Origin: Gemmatimonadaceae bacterium
Lineage (GTDB): Bacteria > Gemmatimonadota > Gemmatimonadetes > Gemmatimonadales > Gemmatimonadaceae
Length of the DNA stretch: 61,506 bases
Assembly (NCBI GenBank): GCA_025929535.1
Contig: JAICLZ010000020.1
Coordinates: 1-61,506 of the forward strand
Direction: 5' to 3'
This document shows, piece by piece, positions 7,232 to 16,197 of this stretch. The notes beneath the pieces are model-generated. The model was not told where the DNA came from. It did not search any database and was given only the letters and a program-made list of their open reading frames with translations. The position numbers and the translations under genes are program-made. Positions within the stretch are counted from its first letter, which is position 1. Each line of letters starts with the position of its first letter.

Positions 7232-7810
7232 GTCCAGGGCGAGTCCGAGCATTCGCGCCGCCGGCGAATCGGGATCACCTCGCAGCCGGGACCAGAGATT
7301 CACATCCTCGCGCAGCCCCCACTTCGTGACGCGCTCGCGCAGCGTCCCCTCGAACCGAAAGCCCATGCGTGCGAGAACGTGCGCCGATGCCGAGTTGCGC
7401 ATCATCTGATACGCCTCGACGCGGTGTAGATTCAGTGCCTTGAACCCGTGGCGGACGAGCGCCGCTGCCGCCTCCACCGCGAAGCCATGCCCCTGGGCGG
7501 CCTTCGCGAGCCAGAAACTCAGTTCGGCGCATGCGTGGTCCCGATCGATGTCGCGCAGCGACACGAGTCCGAGCGGTGGCTGCTCGATGCTGCGCCGCAC
7601 CGTGAACACGACGGCGTCGCCGCGCCGGGTCGACTCGCATTGGTCCTCGACCCAGTCGCGCGCTACTGTGAGCGTCATTGGATGCGGCACCGAGATGGTC
7701 GTGTCTGCGATCTCGCGGGCCGCAGCGATGATCGCCAGCTCGCCGTGGTCGCCCGGCGCAAGCGGAACGAGTACCAGGCGCCTGGTCTCTATGTATTTCG
7801 TGTGGCTCAC
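7169..7810 (-). CDS. RimJ/RimL-type GNAT N-acetyltransferase
   Basis: A 213-residue GCN5-related acetyltransferase. The family's opening pattern is ETRRLVLVPLAPGD. The acetyl-CoA loop is AAQGHGFAVEAAAALV and the late signature is HRVEAYQMMRNSASAHVLAR followed by MGFRFEG. Such enzymes acetylate protein N-termini, amino groups of metabolites or antibiotics; the substrate cannot be read from sequence. The GTG at 7810 was preferred because RimJ-like proteins begin a few residues before 'ETERL'. An ATG at 7906 gives 32 more residues without a visible ribosome site. The 3' end overlaps the LytTR gene tail. Confidence 0.86.
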   Translation of the reverse strand: MSHTKYIETRRLVLVPLAPGDHGELAIIAAAREIADTTISVPHPMTLTVARDWVEDQCESTRRGDAVVFTVRRSIEQPPLGLVSLRDIDRDHACAELSFWLAKAAQGHGFAVEAAAALVRHGFKALNLHRVEAYQMMRNSASAHVLARMGFRFEGTLRERVTKWGLREDVNLWSRLRGDPDSPAARMLGLALDSAPAERTHERVSTGSAHRNS

Positions 7811-7980
7811 GAGGTTGATCTCGGGCTTGGCACGCAACCGGAATTGGAGCACGTGCGCCCAAAGATCGTCGCGGCGTGCACGAGCACACAGTGCGGCGGT
7901 GTTCATCGTGCTGCGAACGGTCGCGTAATGAAGTGAGTTGCCGTCCTCGATCACGCGCACACCGCGTTCGGGGCGGTGGT

Positions 7981-9003
7981 CTATCTGCTCTGGTCGTACA
8001 CCTCGCGGATGGCTCTCACCACCGCATCCGGCTGGTCGAATTCGATGTACTCCGAGCTCGACGGCACGAAGATTTGCTTCGCGTTCGCCGAGAGCTCGAG
8101 CCAGCGCACCTGCGCCTTCGCGATCTGATGCTCGTACTCGAGGTGCTTGGGGTCCTGTGCATCGGACGCGGGTAGATGAGCCACTCCGTGGTTGCCCGTG
8201 GTCAGCACTCGCAGGGGCCGGTGGTCGAGCGAGCGGCGGTGCTGCTGCAGCCACCGTTCATCCCACGCCATCTGCTCCATTTCCGAGATGAACGCATCGT
8301 ACATCGCCACCTTCGTCTCGGCGATATGCAACAGCGAGGCGTTCAACGCCGGCGACCACCGGGCTTCGGGGATCCCGCGAAAAAACTGCTGGGCGCACGT
8401 GCGGCGCGGCTGGCCGGGGCGTGGCGGAAGCGGCGGCAGCGGCCTGCCGGCGGCGATCGAGTCGCGGCATTCGCGCAGCTTGCCGACGTAACGGGACTCG
8501 CCCCGATGCTCGTCGTCCTGCATGGACGTTGGCTCGAGATCACTCGCGTCGGCCTCGACCATCACCAGCCCGGCGACGTCCTGCAGATAGAGATCGGCAA
8601 ACGTGCGCGCGGGGTCGCCGCCGAATGCGTTGCCCACCAGGATGTAAGGTCCCGCGATGCCGGCATCGTGCAGTGCGCTGTGCAACTCGTCAGCGATGCG
8701 CACGCTCGTGCGCGGCACCGGGCCGGGGCCACTGAAGCCGGCGCCCGCCCGGTCGTAGCTGCACGCGCGCGTCCATTGTGCGACCCGCGGTTGCACCACC
8801 GCCCATGCCGGCGCCCAATCCTCCCAGCCCGAGTCGAAGATCACGGTGGGAGAGCCGTTTCCCATGCAGTAGAGGTTCAATCGCGCGCCATCCGCTGCCG
8901 CCACGATTCGTCCGGGGCGCGTGTAGACATCGTCGCCCGGTTCCACTCTCGTCTGCATGCCGAGAATCAGGAAGCCGGCGAGCACGGGTGCGAACGGTCT
9001 CAT
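7981..9003 (-). CDS. Secreted alpha/beta-hydrolase-fold protein with catalytic Ser and His replaced
   Basis: A 340-residue protein with a signal peptide (MRPFAPVLAGFLILGMQ). Its body follows a common secreted alpha/beta-hydrolase family: VIFDSGWEDW, CSYDRAGAGFSGPG, and a nucleophile elbow at residues 124-129. The elbow reads GNAFGG where G-H-S-x-G-G is expected, so the Ser is Ala126. The catalytic His motif 'sgHYI' reads SSEYIEFDQPDAV, with Glu318 in place of His. Both changes are plain in the DNA and the frame is intact. The protein is therefore probably a non-catalytic binding protein, or uses other chemistry. The start at 9003 was chosen for the signal peptide. Confidence 0.83.
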   Translation of the reverse strand: MRPFAPVLAGFLILGMQTRVEPGDDVYTRPGRIVAAADGARLNLYCMGNGSPTVIFDSGWEDWAPAWAVVQPRVAQWTRACSYDRAGAGFSGPGPVPRTSVRIADELHSALHDAGIAGPYILVGNAFGGDPARTFADLYLQDVAGLVMVEADASDLEPTSMQDDEHRGESRYVGKLRECRDSIAAGRPLPPLPPRPGQPRRTCAQQFFRGIPEARWSPALNASLLHIAETKVAMYDAFISEMEQMAWDERWLQQHRRSLDHRPLRVLTTGNHGVAHLPASDAQDPKHLEYEHQIAKAQVRWLELSANAKQIFVPSSSEYIEFDQPDAVVRAIREVYDQSR

Positions 9004-9258
9004 CACTGACGTCGCCGGCACGCGATCATGGAGGCGCACGAGGGCAGCTCCGTCTCGAGGGTGGAACACGGGATCCCGCATTTGCTAAGCTACCGCGCCG
9101 GTCTGGTTCCGCCACCTCTCGCTCACCAATCGGTGAACGGCGCTCTCGGCTCGGTGAAAGGCATTGCCGGATCTCTCGAGCGGTGAGAGGATAGGAGAAG
9201 GCGCAAGGCTCCCGACTCGCAGGTCCCACGCGCGCCACTCCTTCTTCGGTGATCGCGG

Positions 9259-10455
9259 ATGATTCGGCTCTGCACTCTCGTCCTTCTCGCATGCACTGCG
9301 TGCCGCTCCAACGCGCCACCAGACCAGTATGGCTACCTCGCACTCCTCGGCAACGACACCGTCTCGATCGAGCGCGCTACGCGTCGTGGAAACGAGATCG
9401 TGAGCGACGAAGTCGATCGCTTTCCACGCGTGCGTTGGCGCCATACCACGATTCGCCTGGCCGACGATGGCACGATCGCGCATCTCGAGATGGACATCAC
9501 CACGCCGAGCGAGCCGTCGAACGAGCGCGACCGACACGTAACGGCCGACGTGCGCAACGACTCGGTTCGCATCACCAAGCACGACTCCACCGGCACGAAG
9601 AAGTACGCCTTCGCGACAGGCGGTGCGCTCACGATGCCGCATCTCCCGATGATGTACAGCCTCACCGATCTGTACTTCGGTGCGGCACTGAGGAAGGCCG
9701 CCGCTCCGGGCGACAGTGTCACGCTGCGGCAATATTACATCGATCGCGAATTCGATCGCTTCCCGCTTCACTCGGGTGTCGTGCACCTGCTCGCGCCGGG
9801 CAGGGCCGAGATCCACCACGACTGGCTCGCCGGCTACGGAGATGCGACGTTCGACTCGCTGCACCGCATGCTCACGTACGACGGAGGGCGATCGACGTAC
9901 AAGGTACGCGCGCGGCGACTCACGAACGCGTCGGAGTTGCCGGACATCGCGGCGATCGGCCAGCGGTTTGCGGCGCTCGAGACCTCGAGTGGTGGCATGA
10001 AGCAGTTGAGCGTGCGCGACACGGCGCGGGCCACGATCGGCGCCGCGACGATCTCCATCGATTACGGCCGGCCACTCGCCCGCGGACGCGTGCTGCTCGG
10101 CGGCGTCGTTCCGTTCGGCGAAGTGTGGCGCACGGGCGCGAATGCGGCGACACAGCTCACCACGTCCGCGCCCATCACCCTCGCGGGCATGCGGCTGCCA
10201 GCCGGCACGTACACGCTGTGGACCATTCCCGGAAAGGACGGACACGCGGATCTCATCGTGAACAAGCAATTCGGACAGTGGGGAACGGAGTACAACGAGA
10301 AGCTGAACCTCGGCACGCAGCGTCTGGCGGCCGGCACGACGGAGACACCGGTGGAGAAGTTCACGATCTCGGTGATACCAGCGGGAGGAAGGAAGGGAGC
10401 ACTCGTGATGGAATGGGGCCGCTTTCGGTGGAGCGCGCCGATCGTGGCCGAGTGA
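9259..10455 (+). CDS. DUF2911 lipoprotein
   Basis: A 398-residue lipoprotein with lipobox LACTAC (Cys at about residue 15). The N-terminal two thirds form a beta-rich region of unknown role (GYLALLGNDTVSIERATRR onward). The last 140 residues are a DUF2911 domain: ATISIDYGRPLARGR, then FGEVWRTGANAATQ and LPAGTYTLWTIPG, the hallmark block of that family. The domain is widespread in Bacteroidota, Acidobacteriota and Gemmatimonadota and has no known activity. The ATG at 9259 is the only start that leaves a clean lipoprotein signal. It converges with the AsmA gene, 9 bases apart. Confidence 0.88.
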   Translation: MIRLCTLVLLACTACRSNAPPDQYGYLALLGNDTVSIERATRRGNEIVSDEVDRFPRVRWRHTTIRLADDGTIAHLEMDITTPSEPSNERDRHVTADVRNDSVRITKHDSTGTKKYAFATGGALTMPHLPMMYSLTDLYFGAALRKAAAPGDSVTLRQYYIDREFDRFPLHSGVVHLLAPGRAEIHHDWLAGYGDATFDSLHRMLTYDGGRSTYKVRARRLTNASELPDIAAIGQRFAALETSSGGMKQLSVRDTARATIGAATISIDYGRPLARGRVLLGGVVPFGEVWRTGANAATQLTTSAPITLAGMRLPAGTYTLWTIPGKDGHADLIVNKQFGQWGTEYNEKLNLGTQRLAAGTTETPVEKFTISVIPAGGRKGALVMEWGRFRWSAPIVAE

Positions 10456-10464
10456 GCTCGATCT

Positions 10465-13200
10465 CTACGGCTTCGCAGCCGAACTCTTCTCCGCCTGCGC
10501 TCGCGCCGCAGCGATCACGCTGTCGGCGCGCGCGTTGGCCGCGCGAACGATGCTCGCCGACTTGTCGTCGGCCTGCTTGCGCAATTTATCGGCGGCGGGT
10601 TTTGCGGCGAGCTGCACGAGCGCGTTGTCGCCCGCTTTCGCCACCAGCGAATCGGCCTGCCGGTAGCCTTCCGACTTCACCTTGTCCGCGAGCGTTTGTG
10701 CCTCCTGCCGCATCGCCGTGGCGCGCTGCTCCGCCTCCTGCATCATCCGCGTTGCCTCGGCAGACATCGTCGTCGTGACCGCCTCTGTCACGCTCTTCGT
10801 TACCGAGGACGTGAGACTGCCCACGTCCACCTTCACGGCGGGGCTCGTGACGGTGCCGCCGACCTGAATCGCCAAAGGGATTTCGGGAGCGGCGGCGAGG
10901 TTGATGCCGGCGCCACCGGCTTTCGCAACGAGACCCGCGATCGCGTCGTTCGCGGCGCCTCCCAGCATCGACCGCGGAACGTGTAGTCCCACGGTGTACA
11001 GAATCGATTGGTCGAGCCCGTTCGATCCCGCGACGTTCATCGTGATACCGGCTGCCTTCACGTCGAAGGGCTTCACCACGAGCCGCCCGTTCTGGATCGA
11101 GAACGCTGCCTTGAGCGCCTGAAGTGTCGGATTGTTCAGGAACTGCAGCTTGGTCGCATCCACGATCTTCTCCATCGCCGGGAAGTCGTGCAGAGCGAGC
11201 TGCGAGGTCGCGAGAGTTCCGGCGCCGCTCAGCGATGGCAGCAACGGCATCATGCTCTTGCCGAGTGCCCCGTTCAAATGCACGGTGGTGGTGACGGTTC
11301 CGGTAGCGTATTTCGCAACGGGCGCCAGCGCCTGCACCGTACTGAATGCCTGGAAGGCGGAAGGGATGCTGACGTTGTTCATCTTGTAGTCGACATCGAA
11401 CCTGGGCGCGGCAGGCGACGTCGTCTCGTACCAGCCGCTGACGCCGATCTGTCCGCCCAGCGTATTCATGGTGAAGTTGTCGAGCGTTGCTCGCTGATCC
11501 TTGATGCGAAGGCGCCCATGGGCGTCGTTCATCTCGAGCTTGTCGTATGTCAGCTTTGCGACCGTGGCGTCGAGCGTGAAGTCGATCTTTGGCGGCACGG
11601 GGATGATCTCGAGATCCCCGCCGCCGGTCTTCCATTCGTCGAGATCGAACCGATTGCTGTGCACCGTCGCCGTTCCGCGCAGCGTGTCATCCTCCAGAAC
11701 GAAGCCGAGCAGGTTCTCGAGCGATCCGGAGGCCTGCACGTCGCTGCTGCCGATCGTTCCACGGAAGGACTTGAGCTGCGCACGCTGCGGGGCCAGCGTG
11801 AGCGAGGCCTGCTGAATCGCGAGCGGATGCGGCAGCGCCTTTCCCTTTGCGGTCACGCCCGCCGCATCCACGCTGCCGCTGGCCGCCACCTTGTCGTACT
11901 GATGCCTGCGGACGTACGACATCCGCGTCCGCACCGCGGCGTCTGCGGTGATGGTGCCGGCGAGCTGCTCGATCGAGTCGAGCTTGATCGTGCGGTGGAG
12001 GTCCGCGAGATCCATTTTCCCTGCGACGCGCGCATCGACGTCGGGATCGGAGATCGGGGCGCGCAGCAGCATGTGCGCGTCGATCGGGTTCTGGCCGAGC
12101 ACGATGTGAAAACGGTCGAGCTTCACGACGGTGCTGTCGGCACTCCCTCCAGGATTGTCGAGCGAGAGATCGACGAAGATCGAGCGCGCCGGAAGCGGGA
12201 GATCGGCGTACTGGAAGGTGGCGTCGTTCACCTTCGTGGTGATCGCGAACGACGGGACGATGTTCTTGTCGTAGTCACCCTTCACGCGTCCGTCGAGCGC
12301 GAATGTGCCGGTCGTCTTCACCTTGTCGAAGTCGTGCGCGTAGATCGCCGGCACGAGCGAGAGAATGTTCCGGAAGTCGGTAGCGGGGGCCTTCATCGTG
12401 AGGTCGAGCGCGAGCCGTTGCCCGGTCGAAGTGGCGGATCCCGAGACGATGAGCTTGAGCGCGTTGAGCGAGAGCTCGGTGTTTTTCAACGTGTAGCTCT
12501 TTCGGGCCAGGTCGGCCTGCACGTCCGCATCGAGGCCGAGTGCGACGTGGTTCAGATACTTGATGCCGGCGAACGACACGGTCGCGCTGTCGGCGTGCGC
12601 CTTGGTCTTGATGGAGAGCTGACGCTGACTGAAATCTCCACTGAGCGACTCGTCGAAGCCGACGATCGACGCTTCGAGCTTCGACTGGCGATTGTCGAGG
12701 CGCACGTTTGCGTCGCTGATCTCGAACTTGCGAAGACTCACCGCGAGCGGCTTCGACGACTGCTGCCCGGCCTGCGCTGCGCTCTTGTTCGTGATGTCCC
12801 AGTTGGCGCTGCCATCCTCGAGCTGGATGAGCGCGAGCCTCGGCTGGTCGAGCTCGATGGCGCGGATGACGAGTGGCTTGCCGCTCACGACGTTCCCCAG
12901 CACGCTCGCGAGATCGAGCACCACCCGGAGGTGACCCACCGTCGCGAGCGTGTCGTTCTGAAATCGTCCCGTTCCCACCGCGGTGAGCCCGTCCAGTGAC
13001 AGGGTGAGGTGCGGAAAGCTCCGGAAGAAGGAGAGGCCGACGTCCCGCCAGTCGACGTGTGCGTCGAGATTCCGATTCGCCTCCAGCTTCGCGCGCTCAG
13101 CGATCCTGTCGCGAAACAGGAGTGGCAGCACGAGCAGCAACACGAGCACGAGCGCGATCAGGGCCGCGAGCGCAGTCACGATCTTCGCAGGGCGTCTCAT
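10465..13200 (-). CDS. AsmA-family envelope protein
   Basis: A 911-residue AsmA-like protein. An N-terminal membrane anchor (residues about 5-28, rich in Leu/Val) is followed by the AsmA N-domain (HVDWRDVGLSFFRSFPHLTL). Long beta-helical segments follow, then the AsmA-like C-terminal domain (LPSLSGAGTLATSQLALHDF) and an Ala/Gln/Arg-rich coiled coil over the last 110 residues. AsmA proteins sit in the inner membrane, face the periplasm and help phospholipid transport or outer-membrane assembly. The start at 13200 has a GGTGAGG site 7 bases upstream; the longer reading from 13260 has none. The coiled coil is an unusual addition. Confidence 0.9.
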   Translation of the reverse strand: MRRPAKIVTALAALIALVLVLLLVLPLLFRDRIAERAKLEANRNLDAHVDWRDVGLSFFRSFPHLTLSLDGLTAVGTGRFQNDTLATVGHLRVVLDLASVLGNVVSGKPLVIRAIELDQPRLALIQLEDGSANWDITNKSAAQAGQQSSKPLAVSLRKFEISDANVRLDNRQSKLEASIVGFDESLSGDFSQRQLSIKTKAHADSATVSFAGIKYLNHVALGLDADVQADLARKSYTLKNTELSLNALKLIVSGSATSTGQRLALDLTMKAPATDFRNILSLVPAIYAHDFDKVKTTGTFALDGRVKGDYDKNIVPSFAITTKVNDATFQYADLPLPARSIFVDLSLDNPGGSADSTVVKLDRFHIVLGQNPIDAHMLLRAPISDPDVDARVAGKMDLADLHRTIKLDSIEQLAGTITADAAVRTRMSYVRRHQYDKVAASGSVDAAGVTAKGKALPHPLAIQQASLTLAPQRAQLKSFRGTIGSSDVQASGSLENLLGFVLEDDTLRGTATVHSNRFDLDEWKTGGGDLEIIPVPPKIDFTLDATVAKLTYDKLEMNDAHGRLRIKDQRATLDNFTMNTLGGQIGVSGWYETTSPAAPRFDVDYKMNNVSIPSAFQAFSTVQALAPVAKYATGTVTTTVHLNGALGKSMMPLLPSLSGAGTLATSQLALHDFPAMEKIVDATKLQFLNNPTLQALKAAFSIQNGRLVVKPFDVKAAGITMNVAGSNGLDQSILYTVGLHVPRSMLGGAANDAIAGLVAKAGGAGINLAAAPEIPLAIQVGGTVTSPAVKVDVGSLTSSVTKSVTEAVTTTMSAEATRMMQEAEQRATAMRQEAQTLADKVKSEGYRQADSLVAKAGDNALVQLAAKPAADKLRKQADDKSASIVRAANARADSVIAAARAQAEKSSAAKP

Positions 13201-13362
13201 TCGTAACCTCACCGGAGCAACCTCAGCACCAAACGGCCGGCGAAAGTCCGCCGGCGGCATCGAATCTCGTCTTTACTGCCGAGCAGAATCGGACAGTATC
13301 AAGTTACTCGATGCTCTGTGCGTGACGCGATCGTCACCCCTGCGGTCGATCCGCCTCGCGCG

Positions 13363-13506
13363 TCAGAGTGTTGTCAGATACTCGACGAGATCGGCTCTCT
13401 GGCGCTGCGTGAGCACGAGACCTTGTAGTTGCACAGAGTGATCGATCGCGGCGTCGAGAGTGGCGCGCCACCGTCTCGGGCCAACGATTCTATTCGGCAT
13501 TTTCAT
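13363..13506 (-). pseudogene. Fragment resembling the C-terminus of a cytochrome c-type protein
   Basis: A 47-codon frame begins at the ATG 13506-13504, inside the end of the next gene, and ends with the segment DHSVQLQGLVLTQRQRADLV followed by EYLTTL. The pattern 'LT..(Q/E)R.DLV.YL..L' is the usual last helix of c-type cytochromes and di-haem peroxidases. No CxxCH haem site is present. It is most likely a leftover of a deleted gene, although a short expressed peptide cannot be excluded. Confidence 0.35.
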
Positions 13507-13915
13507 GTCTATGCCTCGAGGGCAGGAGGAGCGGCACCATGACGAGTGCGCCCGCAATGACGACGAACAGTCCCGGCTCCGGGCGCGGGAGTAGAAAAGG
13601 GTGTCGATCGAGGTGCTGGGTGGTCGCGCGAAGCCCCAGCAGCACCCAGCCGGCAAAGAGCGTGAGCGCCACGCCCAAACCGCCGATCGCGAGTCGCAAC
13701 CGCGGATGCGGGCGCGTGAGCATCACGACTCCGCCGATGATGGCGAGCACACCGCCGGCGAACGCGAGTCGTCCATACAGTCCCGCGATGCCGCGGTACG
13801 AATGAACGCCGGCGAACAGCGACATCCACGGGAGCACGGCGCCGACGGCGATGATCACGCCGCCGGCGACCGCGAAGGCGGCCGCGCGCCGATCGCGCGC
13901 GAGGTCGTCGCTCAC
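13490..13915 (-). CDS. Small four-helix membrane protein
   Basis: A 141-residue integral membrane protein with four hydrophobic segments: AFAVAGGVIIAVGAVLPW, FAGGVLAIIGGVVML, LAIGGLGVALTLFAGW and GLFVVIAGALVMVPLLL. A loop HSYRGIAGLYG sits after the first segment. No catalytic motif is seen and the family is not recognised. The GTG start at 13915 overlaps the stop of the upstream lipoprotein gene as GTGA, so the two are translated from one message. Its tail contains the start of the cytochrome-like fragment. Confidence 0.75.
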   Translation of the reverse strand: MSDDLARDRRAAAFAVAGGVIIAVGAVLPWMSLFAGVHSYRGIAGLYGRLAFAGGVLAIIGGVVMLTRPHPRLRLAIGGLGVALTLFAGWVLLGLRATTQHLDRHPFLLPRPEPGLFVVIAGALVMVPLLLPSRHRHENAE

Positions 13916-14577
13916 TTCTTTGGCCGGACGCTGAAGAACAGGTACGCATTTGAGCGGATGTCGCCGGTAATGCCGACCCCCGCTGCCTGCAGCGCGCGTA
14001 CGGTCGCGAGGCTCTTGCCGGCGACGATCTGGTCCCACACGGCTGGTGAGCTGACGCCGATCACCTCGATCTCCCACCATCCGGCCTGGCCCCCGTTGGC
14101 CTGCGACTCCGGCAGCTCCGAGTCGATGATGTGGCTGTGCGGGGGGAGCGGCACATCGGCGAAGCCCGGCCCGAACACGCGAGAGAGATCGATCGTCGAT
14201 GGATGATCGATGCAGTTTCCGGCAATCGGGCACTGCAACGTCGATACATCCGGAGTGAAGCCCGTGGGCGTCATCACGTACAAGACGGGAATCTTTCCGG
14301 GGCGCGGATCGACGGTTCCATCCTCGCCGACCTCACACTGCGTTGGCGCCCCGCTCTCCGGCGGCTCGGCGCAGAAGAAGTTTTTCGTGTAGAAGAAGGA
14401 GACGGTCGTGCCGTTCTCCCAGCCATCCGTGAAACCGACCGAAGCTCCTCCGTGCGCGCTTGCGGTGACCGATGTCTTACTCGATAGCGGCTCGCTTGGC
14501 GATCGTTGATCGGTGCAACCGGCCACGATTGCGGCCATCGCGAACAAGGCCGAAAGAGAAATTGTATGCGTCTGCAT
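13912..14577 (-). CDS. Hypothetical lipoprotein
   Basis: A 221-residue lipoprotein with lipobox AIVAGC (Cys21) and a GGAGG ribosome site 8 bases before the ATG. The mature part has four further cysteines in pairs (NFFCAEPP ... TQCEVGED; LQCPIAGNC), which could form disulfides in the periplasm. Aromatic segments such as FTDGWENGTTVSFFYTKNFF and QAGWWEIEVIGVSSPAVWD follow. I do not recognise the family. It leads a two-gene unit with the four-helix membrane protein. The 390 bases upstream hold no gene. Confidence 0.75.
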   Translation of the reverse strand: MQTHTISLSALFAMAAIVAGCTDQRSPSEPLSSKTSVTASAHGGASVGFTDGWENGTTVSFFYTKNFFCAEPPESGAPTQCEVGEDGTVDPRPGKIPVLYVMTPTGFTPDVSTLQCPIAGNCIDHPSTIDLSRVFGPGFADVPLPPHSHIIDSELPESQANGGQAGWWEIEVIGVSSPAVWDQIVAGKSLATVRALQAAGVGITGDIRSNAYLFFSVRPKK

Positions 14578-14965
14578 GAGCGCCTCCGAGCGATGCGTCC
14601 GAGTTCAGTTGCGGACTCGCGCTCGCGGCAGACGATGTGCCAATGATCAACGCCGATGACTCGAGCACCGCAGGAGTCCGTCAGCGTTTCCGACGCGCTC
14701 AGCGATGCCAGAGTGCTCGAACGTGATGCGAAAGCGATCGTGTGCGAAGTGAGTGTCGCTGCGAGCGATGTGGGGCTCGTCGTGCGCCATTCGACGCGAT
14801 GATGAGCTCCCACTCAACGGGGACTCTCCGGGTCCGTGGCGGGGCTTTTTTGCTCTTTCGAACATCATCAGTCGATACCATACTACACTACGATTCGGCA
14901 CGCGGCGGTGAGCGCGATGGCGTGCGTAAACCGTCAGTGGTTTCCATCTTCTGCTTTCGAGTGAC
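14578..14965. other. Intergenic stretch without a supportable gene
   Basis: These 388 bases separate two divergently oriented genes. I see no conserved reading frame. A run of six T at 14846-14851 follows a G-rich sequence but has no convincing stem, so I do not call a terminator. Promoters for both flanking genes must lie here. Confidence 0.5.
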
Positions 14966-15490
14966 GTGTCAGAGCCCAACACGGTCCCCACTCCGCGCAG
15001 CGCCATCGTCATCGGCATCATCGCCATGCTCTGCGGCGCGTATCCGGTTCTCGTCGGGCTGGGCGTGGTGCACGTGCGCCCCGCGCCAGGCGCTCAAGCG
15101 TGGGTCGCCGTCGCGATCGGCGGCATGTTCATACTCGCCGGATTGGCGATCATCAACGGCTACGCCGTAGCCGGCGCGGCAAAGCCAGACGGCAGTCTCC
15201 CCGATGGCGCGCCGTTCTTCGTTCGAGTCACGCAGTACGTGCTCGGCCTCGCGATAGTCGGATTGATGTTCGCGGTGTTCGCCTGGATCGCCTTCGGTTC
15301 GGGTGAGCGCCATTTCTCGTCATCGATCTCGGTGCCATTCTGGTCGAGCTCGGGGCGCAGCTCCGATCGATCCGGGCGCATAGCGTTTGGAATCGCCACT
15401 GGTCTCATCGGATTGTTCTTGGTTCTCTCCACGGTGAGCGGCGCCAAAAGCCTGTGGCGCATCATCCGAGGAGCGTCGAAGCCGGACTAA
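14966..15490 (+). CDS. Hypothetical integral membrane protein
   Basis: A 174-residue protein with four predicted membrane segments: SAIVIGIIAMLCGAYPVLVG, WVAVAIGGMFILAGLAII, YVLGLAIVGLMFAVFAWI and FGIATGLIGLFLVLSTV. A serine-rich loop (HFSSSISVPFWSSSGRSS) lies between the third and fourth. The loop and the third segment (IAFGSGERHF) resemble short bacterial DUF-type membrane proteins, but no family can be named. The GTG at 14966 is the start giving a short cytoplasmic N-terminus; no strong ribosome site is seen. Confidence 0.7.
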   Translation: MSEPNTVPTPRSAIVIGIIAMLCGAYPVLVGLGVVHVRPAPGAQAWVAVAIGGMFILAGLAIINGYAVAGAAKPDGSLPDGAPFFVRVTQYVLGLAIVGLMFAVFAWIAFGSGERHFSSSISVPFWSSSGRSSDRSGRIAFGIATGLIGLFLVLSTVSGAKSLWRIIRGASKPD

Positions 15491-15618
15491 GCCTGTGCGT
15501 ATGTGCGAGTATTTGGCTCGAGCGCGTCTTCGATTGCATCCGGAATTATCGAGTACACGTCTCCGATTCGAAGGAGCAGGGCCGCTCGAGCGCTACGACA
15601 AGTCCAAGTAGCGCAGGC

Positions 15619-16197
15619 TCAACTTCCGCGCACTCGCACCGTCGTCCGCATCCAAGGGTGAATGCAGCATTGATAGAGCTCGACTCCCGCCTCGGATTCC
15701 GTCACCGCGAAGGCAGCGCCTGGAGCAACGAAGTCGCTGGGAGTGAGTGCCAGGCACTCTGGCGCAGCCGTCGGATTGCCGGAAAGATTGTTCAGCAGCG
15801 GTACTATGCCGCCACCAAAATGCTCGACCTCCGTGAACGTGTGGACTTCGCCGCCACGATTGATCGCCGTCAGTGTGGAACCCTCGGCAACGTTGAGCGA
15901 GGGAGGCGCGAAGTGCCATGCGCCGGCCTGCTGATGTTTTTGCAGCTGGGCGACGAATTCCTGAAAAGTCACGCCTCCATCGCGCAGGCAGGCGGAGGGA
16001 TCCTGCAGCGCAGCGTCGAACGTGGCGGGATCGCATGCGTCGTGCATCGAGACGATGTGATTCGTTTCGCCGGCCTCGGTCCTGGCGCTGAAATCGCGAC
16101 TCGCCGCCGCAGGGGATGTGGACCGGGACGCGTCGCTGCAGGCGACGAGGAGGGCGGCTGCCGCCACTCCGAGAATGCCTCGAGACAGAGCGTACAT
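15619..16197 (-). CDS. Cupredoxin-like lipoprotein
   Basis: A 192-residue secreted lipoprotein: signal MYALSRGILGVAAAALLVAC with lipid-bearing Cys20, and a GGAGG site 9 bases before the ATG at 16197. The C-terminal half has a plastocyanin-like copper site. An early His lies in GGEVHTFTE, and the late block LYQCCIHPWMRTTVRV has the Cys-x-x-His-x-x-Met order of type 1 copper ligands and the usual 'C.IHPWM' wording. The doubled Cys (QCC) is unusual. It likely acts as a periplasmic electron carrier or copper-binding protein. No redox partner is adjacent; the NirK-type oxidase lies 7 kb away. Confidence 0.8.
   Translation of the reverse strand: MYALSRGILGVAAAALLVACSDASRSTSPAAASRDFSARTEAGETNHIVSMHDACDPATFDAALQDPSACLRDGGVTFQEFVAQLQKHQQAGAWHFAPPSLNVAEGSTLTAINRGGEVHTFTEVEHFGGGIVPLLNNLSGNPTAAPECLALTPSDFVAPGAAFAVTESEAGVELYQCCIHPWMRTTVRVRGS

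Noticed and set aside
10465..13260. Plus-strand long frames such as 11008-12999
   Set aside because: They are antisense to AsmA, lack any family motif and arise from the GC-rich third-codon bias.
14812..14851. G-rich stretch followed by six T, terminator-like
   Set aside because: No stem of more than a few base pairs can be drawn in front of the T-run, and it does not follow a gene on that strand.
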